Source: Sphingomonas sp. OV641 (GTDB lineage Bacteria; Pseudomonadota; Alphaproteobacteria; Sphingomonadales; Sphingomonadaceae). From it: DNA of 64,000 nucleotides. Below the pieces are notes generated by a model. That model ran no database searches. It saw only the letters and a list, made by a program, of their open reading frames with translations, and was not told the origin of the DNA. Made by a program: the position numbers and the translations under genes. This document shows positions 51,321 to 61,889 of the stretch, piece by piece. The stretch lies in the NCBI RefSeq assembly GCF_900109205.1, contig NZ_FNZB01000001.1, positions 1,860,001 through 1,924,000 on the forward strand, in the 5' to 3' direction. Each line of letters begins with the position of its first letter. The stretch's first letter is position 1.

Positions 51321-53263
51321 CAGAAGGCCTGGCCCAGCGAGACATAGACGGCAACCCGGGAATCGCCCGCCTGAGGGTTCAGCGGCGTGCCCACGTCCAC
51401 GCGGATCGGGCCGAAGTTGCTGTAATAGCGCACGCCCACCCCGGCGCCGTAGCGCAGGCCGGAAAAGTCGGGAAAACCAGCGGTGTAGATATTGCCGGCG
51501 TCGAAGAACGGCACCACGCCGAAATTGCCGAATGCCTTGATCCGGCCCTCGATCGCAAACTCGGCCAGGCTGCGTCCGCCGATCGGATCATTGTTCGGAT
51601 CGCGTGGCCCGATCGATTGATAGCCATAGCCGCGCACTGACGCGCCGCCGCCCGCGTAGAAGCGTCGCGACGGCGCAATAGCGTCGCGCGGCGCACCCAA
51701 TATGGTTCCCAGTCGGACGCGCCCGGCGAGCACCACTCCGTCGCGCAGCGGCGTATAGGCGCTGGCGTCCATCTGCATGCGGGCATAGCCGAACGCCGCG
51801 CCCTGCAGCGACAGTTCCGGGCTGAAGCGTCCACCCAGCCGGAACCCGCGCGACGGGTTCAGCAGATCGTCCGAGCCGTCATACGTCAGGCTGGTGGGCG
51901 CGGCCGCGATGAAGAAAGTTCGCCGCCGCGGTTCGCCGGTGGAGACGATGACGTCCCGCTCGTCGGTCGCGACAAGCTCTGCACCGAGCGACCAAGTCCA
52001 GGTCTTTTGGAAAAAGATGTTCGTCTGACGTTCAAGGCTGCCGGAGACGGAAAAGGTATTCGCCTCATAGGCATCGCGGTTGGTGTGTGCGGCAGCGATC
52101 TGCCCGGTGAGCACCCGATCCCGGCCCTGAAAGTTGTTGCGGCGGAAGGTGACGGCGCCCAGTTGCTCCTGTGTGCCCAGCACCGTGCGGATCGTCAGTG
52201 CACCTTCCGGGGGAAACAAGTTGCGATGGGTCCAGCTCGCCTCGACGCGCGCGCCTTCGCCGGTACCATAGCCTATCTCGCCGGCGATGGTGCGGGGGGG
52301 CGCCGGCTCCAGTCGGACATCAATATCCACCGTCTCGGGCGTGGCACCGGGCACCGGCTTTACCTCGGCGACGGACACCAGCCCGGTTTGCACCAGCGCG
52401 CGGCGGAGATCGGCCAACGCCGGCTCATAAAAGGGCTGTCCCGGCGAAAATCGAGCGATCTCCTGCACGTGTTCGGCCCCGAAGACGCGGTTGCCGGCGT
52501 TCGTGCGGATCTGCCCAAACACGCGCGATGTTCCGGGTGCGACATTTACGTCGAGCGTCGCCGTTTGCGCTTCCCGATCAATCGTCACCATCGGTTCGCC
52601 GATCGTTGCGAAGGGAAAACCCTGCTCTCCCACCTCGAGCCGCAGCTTCGCCTCGCCGGCAGCGATCCGGTCCGCGTTCACCGGATCCTGCGCCTTCACG
52701 CCGAAAGCATCGCGCAGTGCGGCCGCCTTGTCGCCAGCGGCCTCGACCCCCGCGATCGTCACGTCCGTCAGGCGGTAAATCGCGCCGGGCGTGGCGCCGA
52801 GAACCACGGTCGGCCGCCCTTCCACCGTTTCCAGACGGGGCTCGACCTCCGCGTCATAATAGCCTTCCGCGCGCAGCAGCGTGACCAGCAACGCCGCATC
52901 TTCGCGCGCGCGCCGGTCGATCTGCGCCGCGTTGGCGGGCTCCTCGTCATTCTGATCGAGCACCGACAAGGCCGCGAACCGCTCGCGCAGCAGCGGCGTG
53001 CCGGCGGCGTCCAGCCCCTCGATGCGCCAAGCGTAGCGCGTCTCGCCGATGGTCGGTGCGGGCCCCTGCCCTATCTCCGGCGCTTCGGTGCCCAATTCCG
53101 GCCAAGCGACGCCGATATCCGGCATGTCGGCGAGCGGCGCCGTCGGGTCCAGCGCCGGCTCCGGCGCGGGCACGACGCTCTGTTGCGCCGCAACGGGCTG
53201 CGCGGCGAGGAACGCGATCAGACCTGCAGCGCCGATCGGCCCGCCCCGCCCGTACATTCGCAT
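51320..53263 (-). CDS. tamA: TamA-type BamA/Omp85 outer membrane protein
   Basis: A 647-residue Omp85 protein with a signal peptide (PIGAAGLIAFLAAQPVAAQ). POTRA domains occupy about residues 75-330 (for example LLRAEGYYDAEVEPRLETVE and FSPGQPFYEPALADLRRALV). The beta-barrel follows, with the conserved ASVRGYGYQSIGP (the RGY motif of the insertion loop) and the final strand GDSRVAVYVSLGQAF. It assembles outer-membrane proteins with TamB. ATG 53263 (or 53257) follows AGGG; the further in-frame start at 53299 is less likely. It is coupled to tamB. Confidence 0.93.
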   Translation of the reverse strand: MRMYGRGGPIGAAGLIAFLAAQPVAAQQSVVPAPEPALDPTAPLADMPDIGVAWPELGTEAPEIGQGPAPTIGETRYAWRIEGLDAAGTPLLRERFAALSVLDQNDEEPANAAQIDRRAREDAALLVTLLRAEGYYDAEVEPRLETVEGRPTVVLGATPGAIYRLTDVTIAGVEAAGDKAAALRDAFGVKAQDPVNADRIAAGEAKLRLEVGEQGFPFATIGEPMVTIDREAQTATLDVNVAPGTSRVFGQIRTNAGNRVFGAEHVQEIARFSPGQPFYEPALADLRRALVQTGLVSVAEVKPVPGATPETVDIDVRLEPAPPRTIAGEIGYGTGEGARVEASWTHRNLFPPEGALTIRTVLGTQEQLGAVTFRRNNFQGRDRVLTGQIAAAHTNRDAYEANTFSVSGSLERQTNIFFQKTWTWSLGAELVATDERDVIVSTGEPRRRTFFIAAAPTSLTYDGSDDLLNPSRGFRLGGRFSPELSLQGAAFGYARMQMDASAYTPLRDGVVLAGRVRLGTILGAPRDAIAPSRRFYAGGGASVRGYGYQSIGPRDPNNDPIGGRSLAEFAIEGRIKAFGNFGVVPFFDAGNIYTAGFPDFSGLRYGAGVGVRYYSNFGPIRVDVGTPLNPQAGDSRVAVYVSLGQAF

Positions 53264-53305
53264 TGCCCTAAGCCCTTGCTTGCCCAGCGGCAATGGCACT
53301 GCGCC

Positions 53306-53515
53306 TCAATGCACCGTGCCGACCGGCAGATCCGTCTCAAGCAGGCGAACCAGCCGACCTAGCTGCCGCCATCGGCAGAAGTGCACGACATTCCCTACTG
53401 CCCGGCTGCGGTCGGCGCGGATCGCCGCTTCATCCGCGGCATAAACACCAAAGTCGCGGATCAACGACGAAGCCTCCGCCACCATGCGGCGATCGGCGAG
53501 ATAGAGATGGGGCAA
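53306..53515 (-). CDS. Conserved small sphingomonad-type protein of unknown function
   Basis: A 69-residue frame: LPHLYLADRRMVAEASSLIR, then AADEAAIRADRSRAVGNVVH and FCRWRQLGRLVRLLETDLPV, ending GTVH. The RADRSR-GNVxHFCRWRQ-GTVH pattern is one I recognise as a recurring short sphingomonad protein with no assigned role. It is mostly helical and charged, with no membrane segment. The start is TTG 53515, with AGG 7 nt upstream; the reading frame extends upstream without coding character. It lies 42 nt upstream of tamA on the same strand and may be in its operon. Confidence 0.6.
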   Translation of the reverse strand: MPHLYLADRRMVAEASSLIRDFGVYAADEAAIRADRSRAVGNVVHFCRWRQLGRLVRLLETDLPVGTVH

Positions 53516-53640
53516 GGGCAGCCTGCGTTTCGATGTGATGCGACGAACCCTGCCCGAGAAACATCCTCCGGCCGGTGAACGGCCAGGGTTAACGATGCGA
53601 TAGTGGCAATACGCCGCCGCCCGTGCCAAAGGCCCGCCGC

Positions 53641-53814
53641 ATGTCCGATCCCGATCAGCGCTCCAATTCTGCGGGTGGCTTCCTGCTTGCCGTGTCCCTG
53701 ATGGTCGGCACGATCATGGGCCTTCTGCTCGGGCAGCCGTCGGTTGGCTTTCTAGCCGGGCTTGCCATCGGCTCGATCGCCGCCGTGTCGCTTTGGCTCA
53801 AGGGTCGGGGCTGA
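53641..53814 (+). CDS. Small two-helix membrane protein
   Basis: A 57-residue protein, MSDPDQRSNSAGGFLLAVSL, then MVGTIMGLLLGQPSVGFLAG and LAIGSIAAVSLWLKGRG. Two hydrophobic helices are joined by a short GQPS turn, so it is an inner-membrane hairpin protein. No family with known function is recognised. The ATG at 53641 has AAGG about 9 nt upstream. It is convergent with the S24 regulator gene, 9 nt apart. Confidence 0.6.
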   Translation: MSDPDQRSNSAGGFLLAVSLMVGTIMGLLLGQPSVGFLAGLAIGSIAAVSLWLKGRG

Positions 53815-53823
53815 GCCGATCGC

Positions 53824-54438
53824 TCAGGGCTGGCGCAGCAACAGCTTAACCCGGCCGATCACCACCGCCGCATCGGCGTGGCAGCGGATCGGGGCGTAAT
53901 CCGCATTGTCGCTGATCAACAGGAGGTCAGCGCCCGCGCGCTGGATCCGTTTCACCAGCAACTCATCATCGCGGCGAACAACGAAGATCCCGCTGCCGAC
54001 CAGCCGGGTGTCGGCCCGGTCCACCAGCAGTCGGTCGCCCGCGAGGATCGTCGGCTGCATCGAATCACCGGACACGTCGATCAACGATGCATGCGAGGCC
54101 GCGACCCCGGCCTCCCGCAACATGTGCGCCGTAAAGCTCTCGCGCCGGATCGCACGCTCATGTCCCACCGACAGCCCGCGACCGGCTGACGCGGCTACCG
54201 ACAGATAGGGTACGGCGACGACTGCTTCACGCGGGGCGGCGCCAAGCAGGGTTTCATCCACGCCAAGGAACCGCGCCAGGGTCTGGCGGTCCTGCTCAGC
54301 CAGCCGCCGAGGCGTCCCGCGTCGCACGAACTGCTGCAGATAGGCCATGTTCCGACCGATCAGGCGCGAAAGCTCCGACAGGCTGACGCCCTGCGCCGTT
54401 GCCAATCGCTCCAGCGTCTGACCCACCGTTTCTGCCAT
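53824..54438 (-). CDS. S24-family (LexA/CI-like) HTH repressor with protease domain
   Basis: A 204-residue protein. The N-terminal XRE-type helix-turn-helix is at about residues 8-58 (TLERLATAQGVSLSELSRLI, then GRNMAYLQQFVRRGTPRRLA). The C-terminal S24 domain has the catalytic Ser in DVSGDSMQPTILAGDRLLVD and Lys in DELLVKRIQRAG. A possible Ala-Gly self-cleavage site lies in SVAASAGRGLSVG. Such repressors are inactivated by RecA-stimulated self-cleavage in phage and SOS systems, but many chromosomal sphingomonad copies have no known phage. It is divergent from the small HTH-like gene across the 20-bp palindrome at 54451-54470. Confidence 0.85.
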   Translation of the reverse strand: MAETVGQTLERLATAQGVSLSELSRLIGRNMAYLQQFVRRGTPRRLAEQDRQTLARFLGVDETLLGAAPREAVVAVPYLSVAASAGRGLSVGHERAIRRESFTAHMLREAGVAASHASLIDVSGDSMQPTILAGDRLLVDRADTRLVGSGIFVVRRDDELLVKRIQRAGADLLLISDNADYAPIRCHADAAVVIGRVKLLLRQP

Positions 54439-54450
54439 GGGCAGACCATA

Positions 54451-54470
54451 GTCTAGGAAATTTCCTAGAC
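54451..54470. promoter_or_regulatory. Perfect 20-bp palindrome, candidate operator of the S24 regulator
   Basis: GTCTAGGAAATTTCCTAGAC is a perfect 20-bp inverted repeat starting 12 nt upstream of the regulator ATG (54438). Its position in the 86-nt divergent region makes an autoregulatory operator the obvious reading. Confidence 0.65.
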
Positions 54471-54485
54471 AAGTTGGAAAACTTG
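54470..54485. promoter_or_regulatory. Second inverted repeat next to the S24 operator
   Basis: CAAGTT (54470-54475) and AACTTG (54480-54485) flank GGAA, directly abutting the 20-bp palindrome and sharing one base with it. It may be a second binding site or a site for another factor. Confidence 0.45.
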
Positions 54486-54524
54486 CCGGAACAAACAGCG
54501 AACACGAAGACTCGAGAGGCTGCC

Positions 54525-54698
54525 ATGTCGCTGTTGATCAGGATCGATCGCTATCTTCGCCGGACGGGCGTACCGCCCTCCACCTTCGGCCGACGAGCCG
54601 TGAACGATCCACGACTTGTGCGCGATCTGCGCGCCGGACGGATGCCCGGCGCTCGCATTTGCGCGCGGGTCGAGGCCATCTTGCAGGAGGCCGAATGA
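54525..54698 (+). CDS. Small helix-turn-helix-like protein
   Basis: A 57-residue protein: MSLLIRIDRYLRRTGVPPST, then FGRRAVNDPRLVRDLRAGRM and PGARICARVEAILQEAE. The pattern FGRxAVxDPRxVxDLRxGR is a short XRE/HTH-like module common in alphaproteobacteria. The function is unknown; it may be a small DNA-binding modulator. The ATG at 54525 follows GAGAGG. It is divergent from the S24 repressor and is coupled to the next gene, whose start overlaps its stop. Confidence 0.65.
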   Translation: MSLLIRIDRYLRRTGVPPSTFGRRAVNDPRLVRDLRAGRMPGARICARVEAILQEAE

Positions 54699-55012
54699 TG
54701 CGCGCGCCAGACACGGCAACATTGCTGGCGCGAGCGCTCGCTGCGTCGGCAACGCTTCATGGCCTGAACGTCGCGGTGGAGGAGCGCGGGGCGAGGCGCT
54801 GGCACAGCGCCACGTTCAGCGGCCAAAAACATGCGCTGACGCTGACGGCGTTGCCAGGCGGCACCGATGCCAAGGCTTGGCTCGCAGGTCTCTGCAAAAT
54901 GGACGTGCGACTGCCGGGCGAACTGCTGGCGGGGATCAGCATTATTGAGGAAGGCGAGTGCGCCGGCGGCTGCCGCGCGGAAGTAGAGGCTGTGACCGTC
55001 GAACTCGCCTGA
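54698..55012 (+). CDS. Hypothetical protein coupled to the small HTH-like gene
   Basis: About 104 residues: MRAPDTATLLARALAASATL, then HGLNVAVEERGARRWHSATF and SGQKHALTLTALPGGTDAKA, with a cysteine pair in EEGECAGGCRAEVEAV and an ending VTVELA. I do not recognise the family. The strand pattern (RWHSATFSGQKHALTLTAL) suggests a small mixed fold. The start ATG 54698 follows AGGAGG at 7 nt and overlaps the previous TGA (TGATG); ATG 54695 is equally possible. Regulation with the S24 locus is likely from position. Confidence 0.55.
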   Translation: MRAPDTATLLARALAASATLHGLNVAVEERGARRWHSATFSGQKHALTLTALPGGTDAKAWLAGLCKMDVRLPGELLAGISIIEEGECAGGCRAEVEAVTVELA

Positions 55013-55026
55013 GCGCAACGAACCGG

Positions 55027-55959
55027 TCAGCGTCGCGCCATCCGCCGCAGCATCGACAACGTGTCGTTCAGGCTTTCCGGGGGCGGCGGTGAAACCGAAA
55101 CCGGCGTTTCGGCAGGCACGGATGCCGGTGCAGGGGAGACAGAGGGGCTGGGTTCCGGTGACTTGCGCTGCCTGGCGCCCCGTTCCAGCCGCTCAAGAAG
55201 ACTGATCAGCGAATCGCCGCTCCCGACCGCCGGTGAGCGCGCCGGCTCGACTCGCGGCTCGGCGTTCCCGCCAGTCTGCGGATCCGGCTGATCCAAGCGC
55301 GGCTCTTCCATAGCGCGAACGTCGTCATTCTTCGTCGGTGCATCAAGCCCGACAGGCGGGGAAGATTGAACCGATGCCGCCGTAATCGTTTCCACCGGGG
55401 GCGGCGCGAGCGGCGGCACCGCGCGCACCGGATCGCGCGGTACATCGGGGATGGCCACCGGGTCGAAGGCCGCGAGCAGCTGATCGAGATCCTGTGGCAA
55501 AGCCTGTTCCCCGGCACGCGCGGAGGAGCGGGTTACGGCAGGCATCGCAACCATCGGCAACGGCGGTCCGAGATCCTCCTCCGCCCGGATCGGCGGGCGG
55601 GGCGCTGCGTCCGGATGCGCATCGGCGCGGCGGATCGTCGGCATACGAAGTGCTATGTCGGGACTGGCCAGCGCCGGCTTGCGCTGAACTCCAATCAGAA
55701 AGGCGCGCCGGCGCAGCGCGAAAGCGGCTAGTGCCACGAACGGAATGAGCACCAGAAGCGCCAGCAGCATGCGGCCGATCGCCCCGATGGGCGGCGTCGC
55801 GGCGGGCAGAACACGGGGCAGAGCGAGGCGCCACATCAGCACGTCGAGCATGGCCTGCGGCATGGCGGCTACCAGCGTTGCCACCACGACGCCGGCGGCC
55901 AGCACGATGCCCGGCCACATCAGCCGCCTCATTTCCGTTCCGCGGTGTTCTGCCGCCAT
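55027..55959 (-). CDS. Two-helix membrane protein with long proline-rich tail
   Basis: A 310-residue protein. Two membrane helices near the N-terminus (MWPGIVLAAGVVVATLVAAM and IGRMLLALLVLIPFVALAAF) are followed by about 220 residues rich in Pro, Ala and Glu, with short conserved-looking ends (DSLISLLERLERGARQRK and SLNDTLSMLRRMARR). No catalytic domain is seen. ATG 55959 follows GAGGG at 7 nt. It is 4 nt downstream of an exosortase-type glycosyltransferase gene on the same strand and so is probably part of that operon. The function is unknown. Confidence 0.6.
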   Translation of the reverse strand: MAAEHRGTEMRRLMWPGIVLAAGVVVATLVAAMPQAMLDVLMWRLALPRVLPAATPPIGAIGRMLLALLVLIPFVALAAFALRRRAFLIGVQRKPALASPDIALRMPTIRRADAHPDAAPRPPIRAEEDLGPPLPMVAMPAVTRSSARAGEQALPQDLDQLLAAFDPVAIPDVPRDPVRAVPPLAPPPVETITAASVQSSPPVGLDAPTKNDDVRAMEEPRLDQPDPQTGGNAEPRVEPARSPAVGSGDSLISLLERLERGARQRKSPEPSPSVSPAPASVPAETPVSVSPPPPESLNDTLSMLRRMARR

Positions 55960-55963
55960 TACG

Positions 55964-57169
55964 TCACCCTCTTGCCGCGGCTGCCACCAGCCGCTGGTAC
56001 ACAGGCTCGTATCGGGAAATATTTGAGGACCAGTTACGCTCGCGCTCCACAAAGGCGCGGGCGCGGGCGCGTCGATCGTCCCACCCGCTGCGATCGGCGA
56101 GCAACCGGGCCAGCGCCTGCGCGATGGCCGCCGGATCATCGGCCGCGAAGAGCGTGCCGGTGTCCCCGTCGCGGATCAGCTCGCGATGGCCGCCCACGTC
56201 CGACGCCGCCACCAGTCGGCCCTGTGCCATGGCCTCCAAGGGCTTCAGCGGGGTGACAAGATCGGTGAGACGCATCTTCTTGCGCGGATAGGCCAGCACG
56301 TCGACGAGGCTGTAGTAACGCTCCACCTCCTGATGCGGCACACGGCCGACGAAGCGGATGCGCCCAGCCACCGGAGACGCCGCCGCCTGCCGGCGAAGCG
56401 CTTCTTCCATCGGCCCGCCACCAACCAGCAGCAACTGAGCCTTCTCCCGTTCCGCCACCAGCGCTGGCATCGCGGCAATCAGATCATCGAGCCCCTCATA
56501 ATCGTAGAAGCTGCCGATGAAGCCGATCACCTCACCGTCGAGCCCCAGCGACTCGGCCAACGCCGTGTCACGCGGAAGCGGATCGCCGAACAGCGCCATG
56601 TCGACGCCGTTGGGCGACACCATGATCCGTTCCGGCGCCACACCGCGCGCCAGCAAATCGCGCTTCAGCCCCTCGCAGATCACCGCCACCGCATCCGCGC
56701 GCTTCACCGCCCAGCCTTCCAGTGCGCGAGTCGCACGATAGCGCAGCGAGCCTTCCGTGCCGGTGCCATTGCCCACCGCCGCATCCTCCCAGAAGGCGCG
56801 GATCTCATACACCAAAGGTACGCGCAGACGCCGCGTCGCGCGCAATGCCGCCAACGCATCCAGCACCGGCGAGTGCGCGTGGATGATGTCCGGTCGAAAC
56901 TTTTCGGCCACTGCGGTGATGCGCCGACCGAAAGCGGCCACCTCCGCCATTTCGCCCAGCGGCGCGGGCAGTTGCGCCGAGCGCGATGTGCGGTGAAAGG
57001 TTATCCCGTCCACCACCTCCACCGGCGGGGCATCATGATGATGACGCGGCCCGGTGACCGCGGCGACATCCCACCCGCGTGCCAATTGCGCCTTCACGAT
57101 CGCCCGGGTGCGAAACGTATAGCCGCTCTGCAACGGGAGGCCGTGATCGAGTACGTGAAGGATGCGCAT
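55964..57169 (-). CDS. GT4 glycosyltransferase, exosortase-A-associated type
   Basis: A 401-residue GT-B enzyme. MRILHVLDHGLPLQSGYTFR and TRAIVKAQLARGWDVAAVTG, then PRHHHDAPPVEVVDGITFHR, with PDIIHAHSPVLDALAALRAT, EVIGFIGSFYDYEGLDDLIA and DVLAYPRKKMRLTDLVTPLK (the donor-site EX7E region) match the PEP-CTERM/exosortase-A-associated glycosyltransferase group. In those systems it works in exopolysaccharide synthesis linked to the sorting machinery. It is divergent from the small ORF and O-ligase pair. ATG 57169. Confidence 0.82.
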   Translation of the reverse strand: MRILHVLDHGLPLQSGYTFRTRAIVKAQLARGWDVAAVTGPRHHHDAPPVEVVDGITFHRTSRSAQLPAPLGEMAEVAAFGRRITAVAEKFRPDIIHAHSPVLDALAALRATRRLRVPLVYEIRAFWEDAAVGNGTGTEGSLRYRATRALEGWAVKRADAVAVICEGLKRDLLARGVAPERIMVSPNGVDMALFGDPLPRDTALAESLGLDGEVIGFIGSFYDYEGLDDLIAAMPALVAEREKAQLLLVGGGPMEEALRRQAAASPVAGRIRFVGRVPHQEVERYYSLVDVLAYPRKKMRLTDLVTPLKPLEAMAQGRLVAASDVGGHRELIRDGDTGTLFAADDPAAIAQALARLLADRSGWDDRRARARAFVERERNWSSNISRYEPVYQRLVAAAARG

Positions 57170-57258
57170 GGTCGCCTGCTGCCATCACGGCGCTTAACGG
57201 CACGTCAACTGCCCGTGCTTAGGCGGGTGATGCTTTCGGGAGCTTCGAACCCAAGTTT

Positions 57259-57399
57259 ATGATCGACAATCTGGCACTCGGGATCAGCCATGGGCTGCTG
57301 CTGCTGGCGGCATGGCTGCTGCTGCGCCGGGACGATCTCGATTCGGAAGGCGCCCCGCCGGAGCGGCCCGCAAGGCCGGGGCGACAACCGCGTGCGTGA
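57259..57399 (+). CDS. 46-residue membrane ORF coupled to the O-ligase gene
   Basis: ATG 57259 opens a 46-residue frame, MIDNLALGISHGLLLLAAWL, then LLRRDDLDSEGAPPERPARP and GRQPRA, ending TGA at 57397-57399. It has one transmembrane helix (LALGISHGLLLLAAWLLL) and a short acidic then basic tail. The TGA overlaps the O-ligase GTG start (57392) by 8 nt, so the two would be translationally coupled. No strong Shine-Dalgarno precedes ATG 57259 (GGGAG is 16 nt away). No family name is known to me. Confidence 0.55.
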   Translation: MIDNLALGISHGLLLLAAWLLLRRDDLDSEGAPPERPARPGRQPRA

Positions 57400-58741
57400 T
57401 CTTGCCTTTATCGGATTTCTCGTCGCGTTGTTCGGGCTCGGTTTCCGTCGGCCGTTCATCTTCGTGCTCGCCTATGTCTACATCGACATCGTCTCACCGC
57501 AGCGGATCACCTATTATCTGCTGAACAGCGTGCCGATCTCCGCGATCGCCGCCGGCCTTGCCATGCTGAGCTGGCTGGTGGCGGACGACAAGAATGACAC
57601 TCGCTTCGCCCCGCGCCAGGCACTGATCCTGCTGCTCCTTCTCTACTGCGGGATCACTACCCGCACTGCCGACTTCCCGATCGAGGCCGCCGGCAAGTGG
57701 GAATGGGTGTGGAAGAACCTCGCCTTCGCGGCGTTCCTGCCTCTCACGCTGCGCACGAAGCTGCGGATCGAGGCGTTGCTGCTGTTCATCGTGCTGTCCG
57801 CCAGCTCGATCATCATCGTCGGCGGCATCAAGACGCTGGCTTCGGGGGGAGGCTATGGCGAGCTGAACCTGATGGTGGCCAACAATTCGGGCCTGTACGA
57901 AAGCTCGATCATCTCGGCCGTGGCCATCTCGCTCATCCCGGTGATCCTCTGGTTCGCCCGCCACGGCACCATTTATCCGCCCAGCCGCCTGGTCTGGCTG
58001 TTTTGCGGCGCGCTGGTTTTCGCCTGCCTGCTGATCCCGGTCGGCACGTCGGCGCGCACGGGGCTGCTCTGCATCGCGTTGCTCGCCGCGCTGATGCTGC
58101 GCGAGGTGAAGCGGCGCATGCTCTACCTTGCCGCGCTTGGCCTTGCCGGCATGGTCGCGATCCCGTTCCTGCCCAGCGCGTTCAGCGAGCGGATGGGGAC
58201 GATCAAGACCTATCAGGCCGATGAATCTGCCTCCACCCGCATCGCCGTGTGGAAGTGGACGTGGGATTACGTGAAGGATCACCCGTTCGGCGGCGGCTTT
58301 GACGCCTATCTGCAGAACCGCATTCGCTACGATACGGTGCAGGTCGCCGGCGAAGGGGCGAACCGGACGGTCCAGCGCAGCCTGACGGTGGACAAGAGCC
58401 GGGCGTATCATTCCAGCTATTTCGAGGTGCTGGGCGAACAGGGCTATTTCGGCCTTGCGATCTGGCTCCTGATCAACGCGATCGGTGTGTTGCGCATGGA
58501 AGTGCTTCGCCGGCGCTACCGGGAGGGCGAGTTCGCCTGGGCCGGCAGCCTCGCGGGGGCGCTGCAGCATGCGCATCTGATCTATCTGCTGGGCGGCGCC
58601 TTCGTCGGGATCGCGTTCCAGTCGTTCCTTTACATGGTGATCGGCGCGCAAATCGGGCTCGACACCTATCTTTCTCGGCGGCGCAGCGAGACCGCGTGGC
58701 GACCGATGCGGCGCGAGCGGCCCGCTCTCGCGGAAAACTAG
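57392..58741 (+). CDS. O-glycosylation ligase, exosortase-A-associated (Wzy/WaaL-like)
   Basis: A 449-residue polytopic protein, starting RDLAFIGFLVALFGLGFRRP and FIFVLAYVYIDIVSPQRITY, the signature of the probable O-glycosylation ligase family linked to exosortase A. The large loop includes WTWDYVKDHPFGGGFDAYLQ and YHSSYFEVLGEQGYFGLAIW (the ligase/polymerase H-S-x-Y-x-E-x-L-x-x-x-G loop). About 11 helices are visible. GTG 57392 overlaps the small membrane ORF. No exosortase or PEP-CTERM protein is in this window; they may lie elsewhere. It may ligate glycans to proteins or polymerise EPS. Confidence 0.82.
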   Translation: MRDLAFIGFLVALFGLGFRRPFIFVLAYVYIDIVSPQRITYYLLNSVPISAIAAGLAMLSWLVADDKNDTRFAPRQALILLLLLYCGITTRTADFPIEAAGKWEWVWKNLAFAAFLPLTLRTKLRIEALLLFIVLSASSIIIVGGIKTLASGGGYGELNLMVANNSGLYESSIISAVAISLIPVILWFARHGTIYPPSRLVWLFCGALVFACLLIPVGTSARTGLLCIALLAALMLREVKRRMLYLAALGLAGMVAIPFLPSAFSERMGTIKTYQADESASTRIAVWKWTWDYVKDHPFGGGFDAYLQNRIRYDTVQVAGEGANRTVQRSLTVDKSRAYHSSYFEVLGEQGYFGLAIWLLINAIGVLRMEVLRRRYREGEFAWAGSLAGALQHAHLIYLLGGAFVGIAFQSFLYMVIGAQIGLDTYLSRRRSETAWRPMRRERPALAEN

Positions 58742-59101
58742 GTTCCCGCCCGACACGTCATCCTGGACTTGATCCGGGATTCATTCATCAGCAAGCGCCG
58801 AGCAAAGAGGCTCCAGCGCCAGCGCTCGCGGCAGGATGGATCCCGGCGCAAGGCCGGGATGACTGCAGCGGCGAGTGAACCGCGCCAACGAGCGCCTTCT
58901 TGCGACCGAATCGCGAAAAGCGGCATCGTCAAGCCTTTTCGCACCCTGCCCGGTTTGACACCTTCCCCCGCCCCCCGACCGCTGCTATCGCCGCCGCCAA
59001 CGCTTCACATCGCCCGTCCGGGCGCGCCCGCGCGAGGGTTTTGTCACCCCCGCTTCCCCGCCGCGCCCGAGCCGGGCCGCATCTATGGGGAAAGGACCCG
59101 C
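58742..59101. other. Gene-free spacer between the O-ligase and aconitase genes
   Basis: A 360-nt gap. The first third is a palindromic repeat element (58756-58863). The rest is GC-rich, with no gene and no clear promoter hexamers; AAAGGA precedes the aconitase ATG. The open frame that runs through it into the aconitase gene has no coding character before 59102. Confidence 0.55.
58756..58863. repeat. Intergenic palindromic element (CGTCATCC...GGATGAC type)
   Basis: The left arm begins CGTCATCCTGGACTTGATCC, then GGGATTCA; the right arm reads TGGATCCCGGCGCAAGGCCG, then GGATGAC. The two arms are imperfect inverted copies around 50 nt of other sequence. Very similar elements are scattered through sphingomonad genomes, as far as I recall. 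Each arm can fold on its own (GGACTTGATCC, CCGGCGCAAGGCCGG). Confidence 0.7.
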
Positions 59102-61789
<2,688 letters not shown>

Positions 61790-61849
61790 GCCGCCTCATC
61801 CCCTTTGCCGCGAGGCTTGAGCGGTAAGGGGGAATTGTTTCTTTCGTTA

Positions 61850-61882
61850 CCTCTTGCCCCCGTTTATGTCGGGGGCAAGAGG
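61850..61882 (+). promoter_or_regulatory. 13-bp hairpin whose right arm covers the ivd Shine-Dalgarno
   Basis: CCTCTTGCCCCCG (61850-61862) pairs perfectly with CGGGGGCAAGAGG (61870-61882) around the loop TTTATGT. The right arm contains most of the Shine-Dalgarno AAGAGGAG just before ATG 61890. In RNA it would hide the ribosome-binding site of the acyl-CoA dehydrogenase. It also lies 60 nt after the aconitase stop and could act in its transcript end, but there is no T-tract. Confidence 0.6.
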
Positions 61883-61889
61883 AGTTTCG

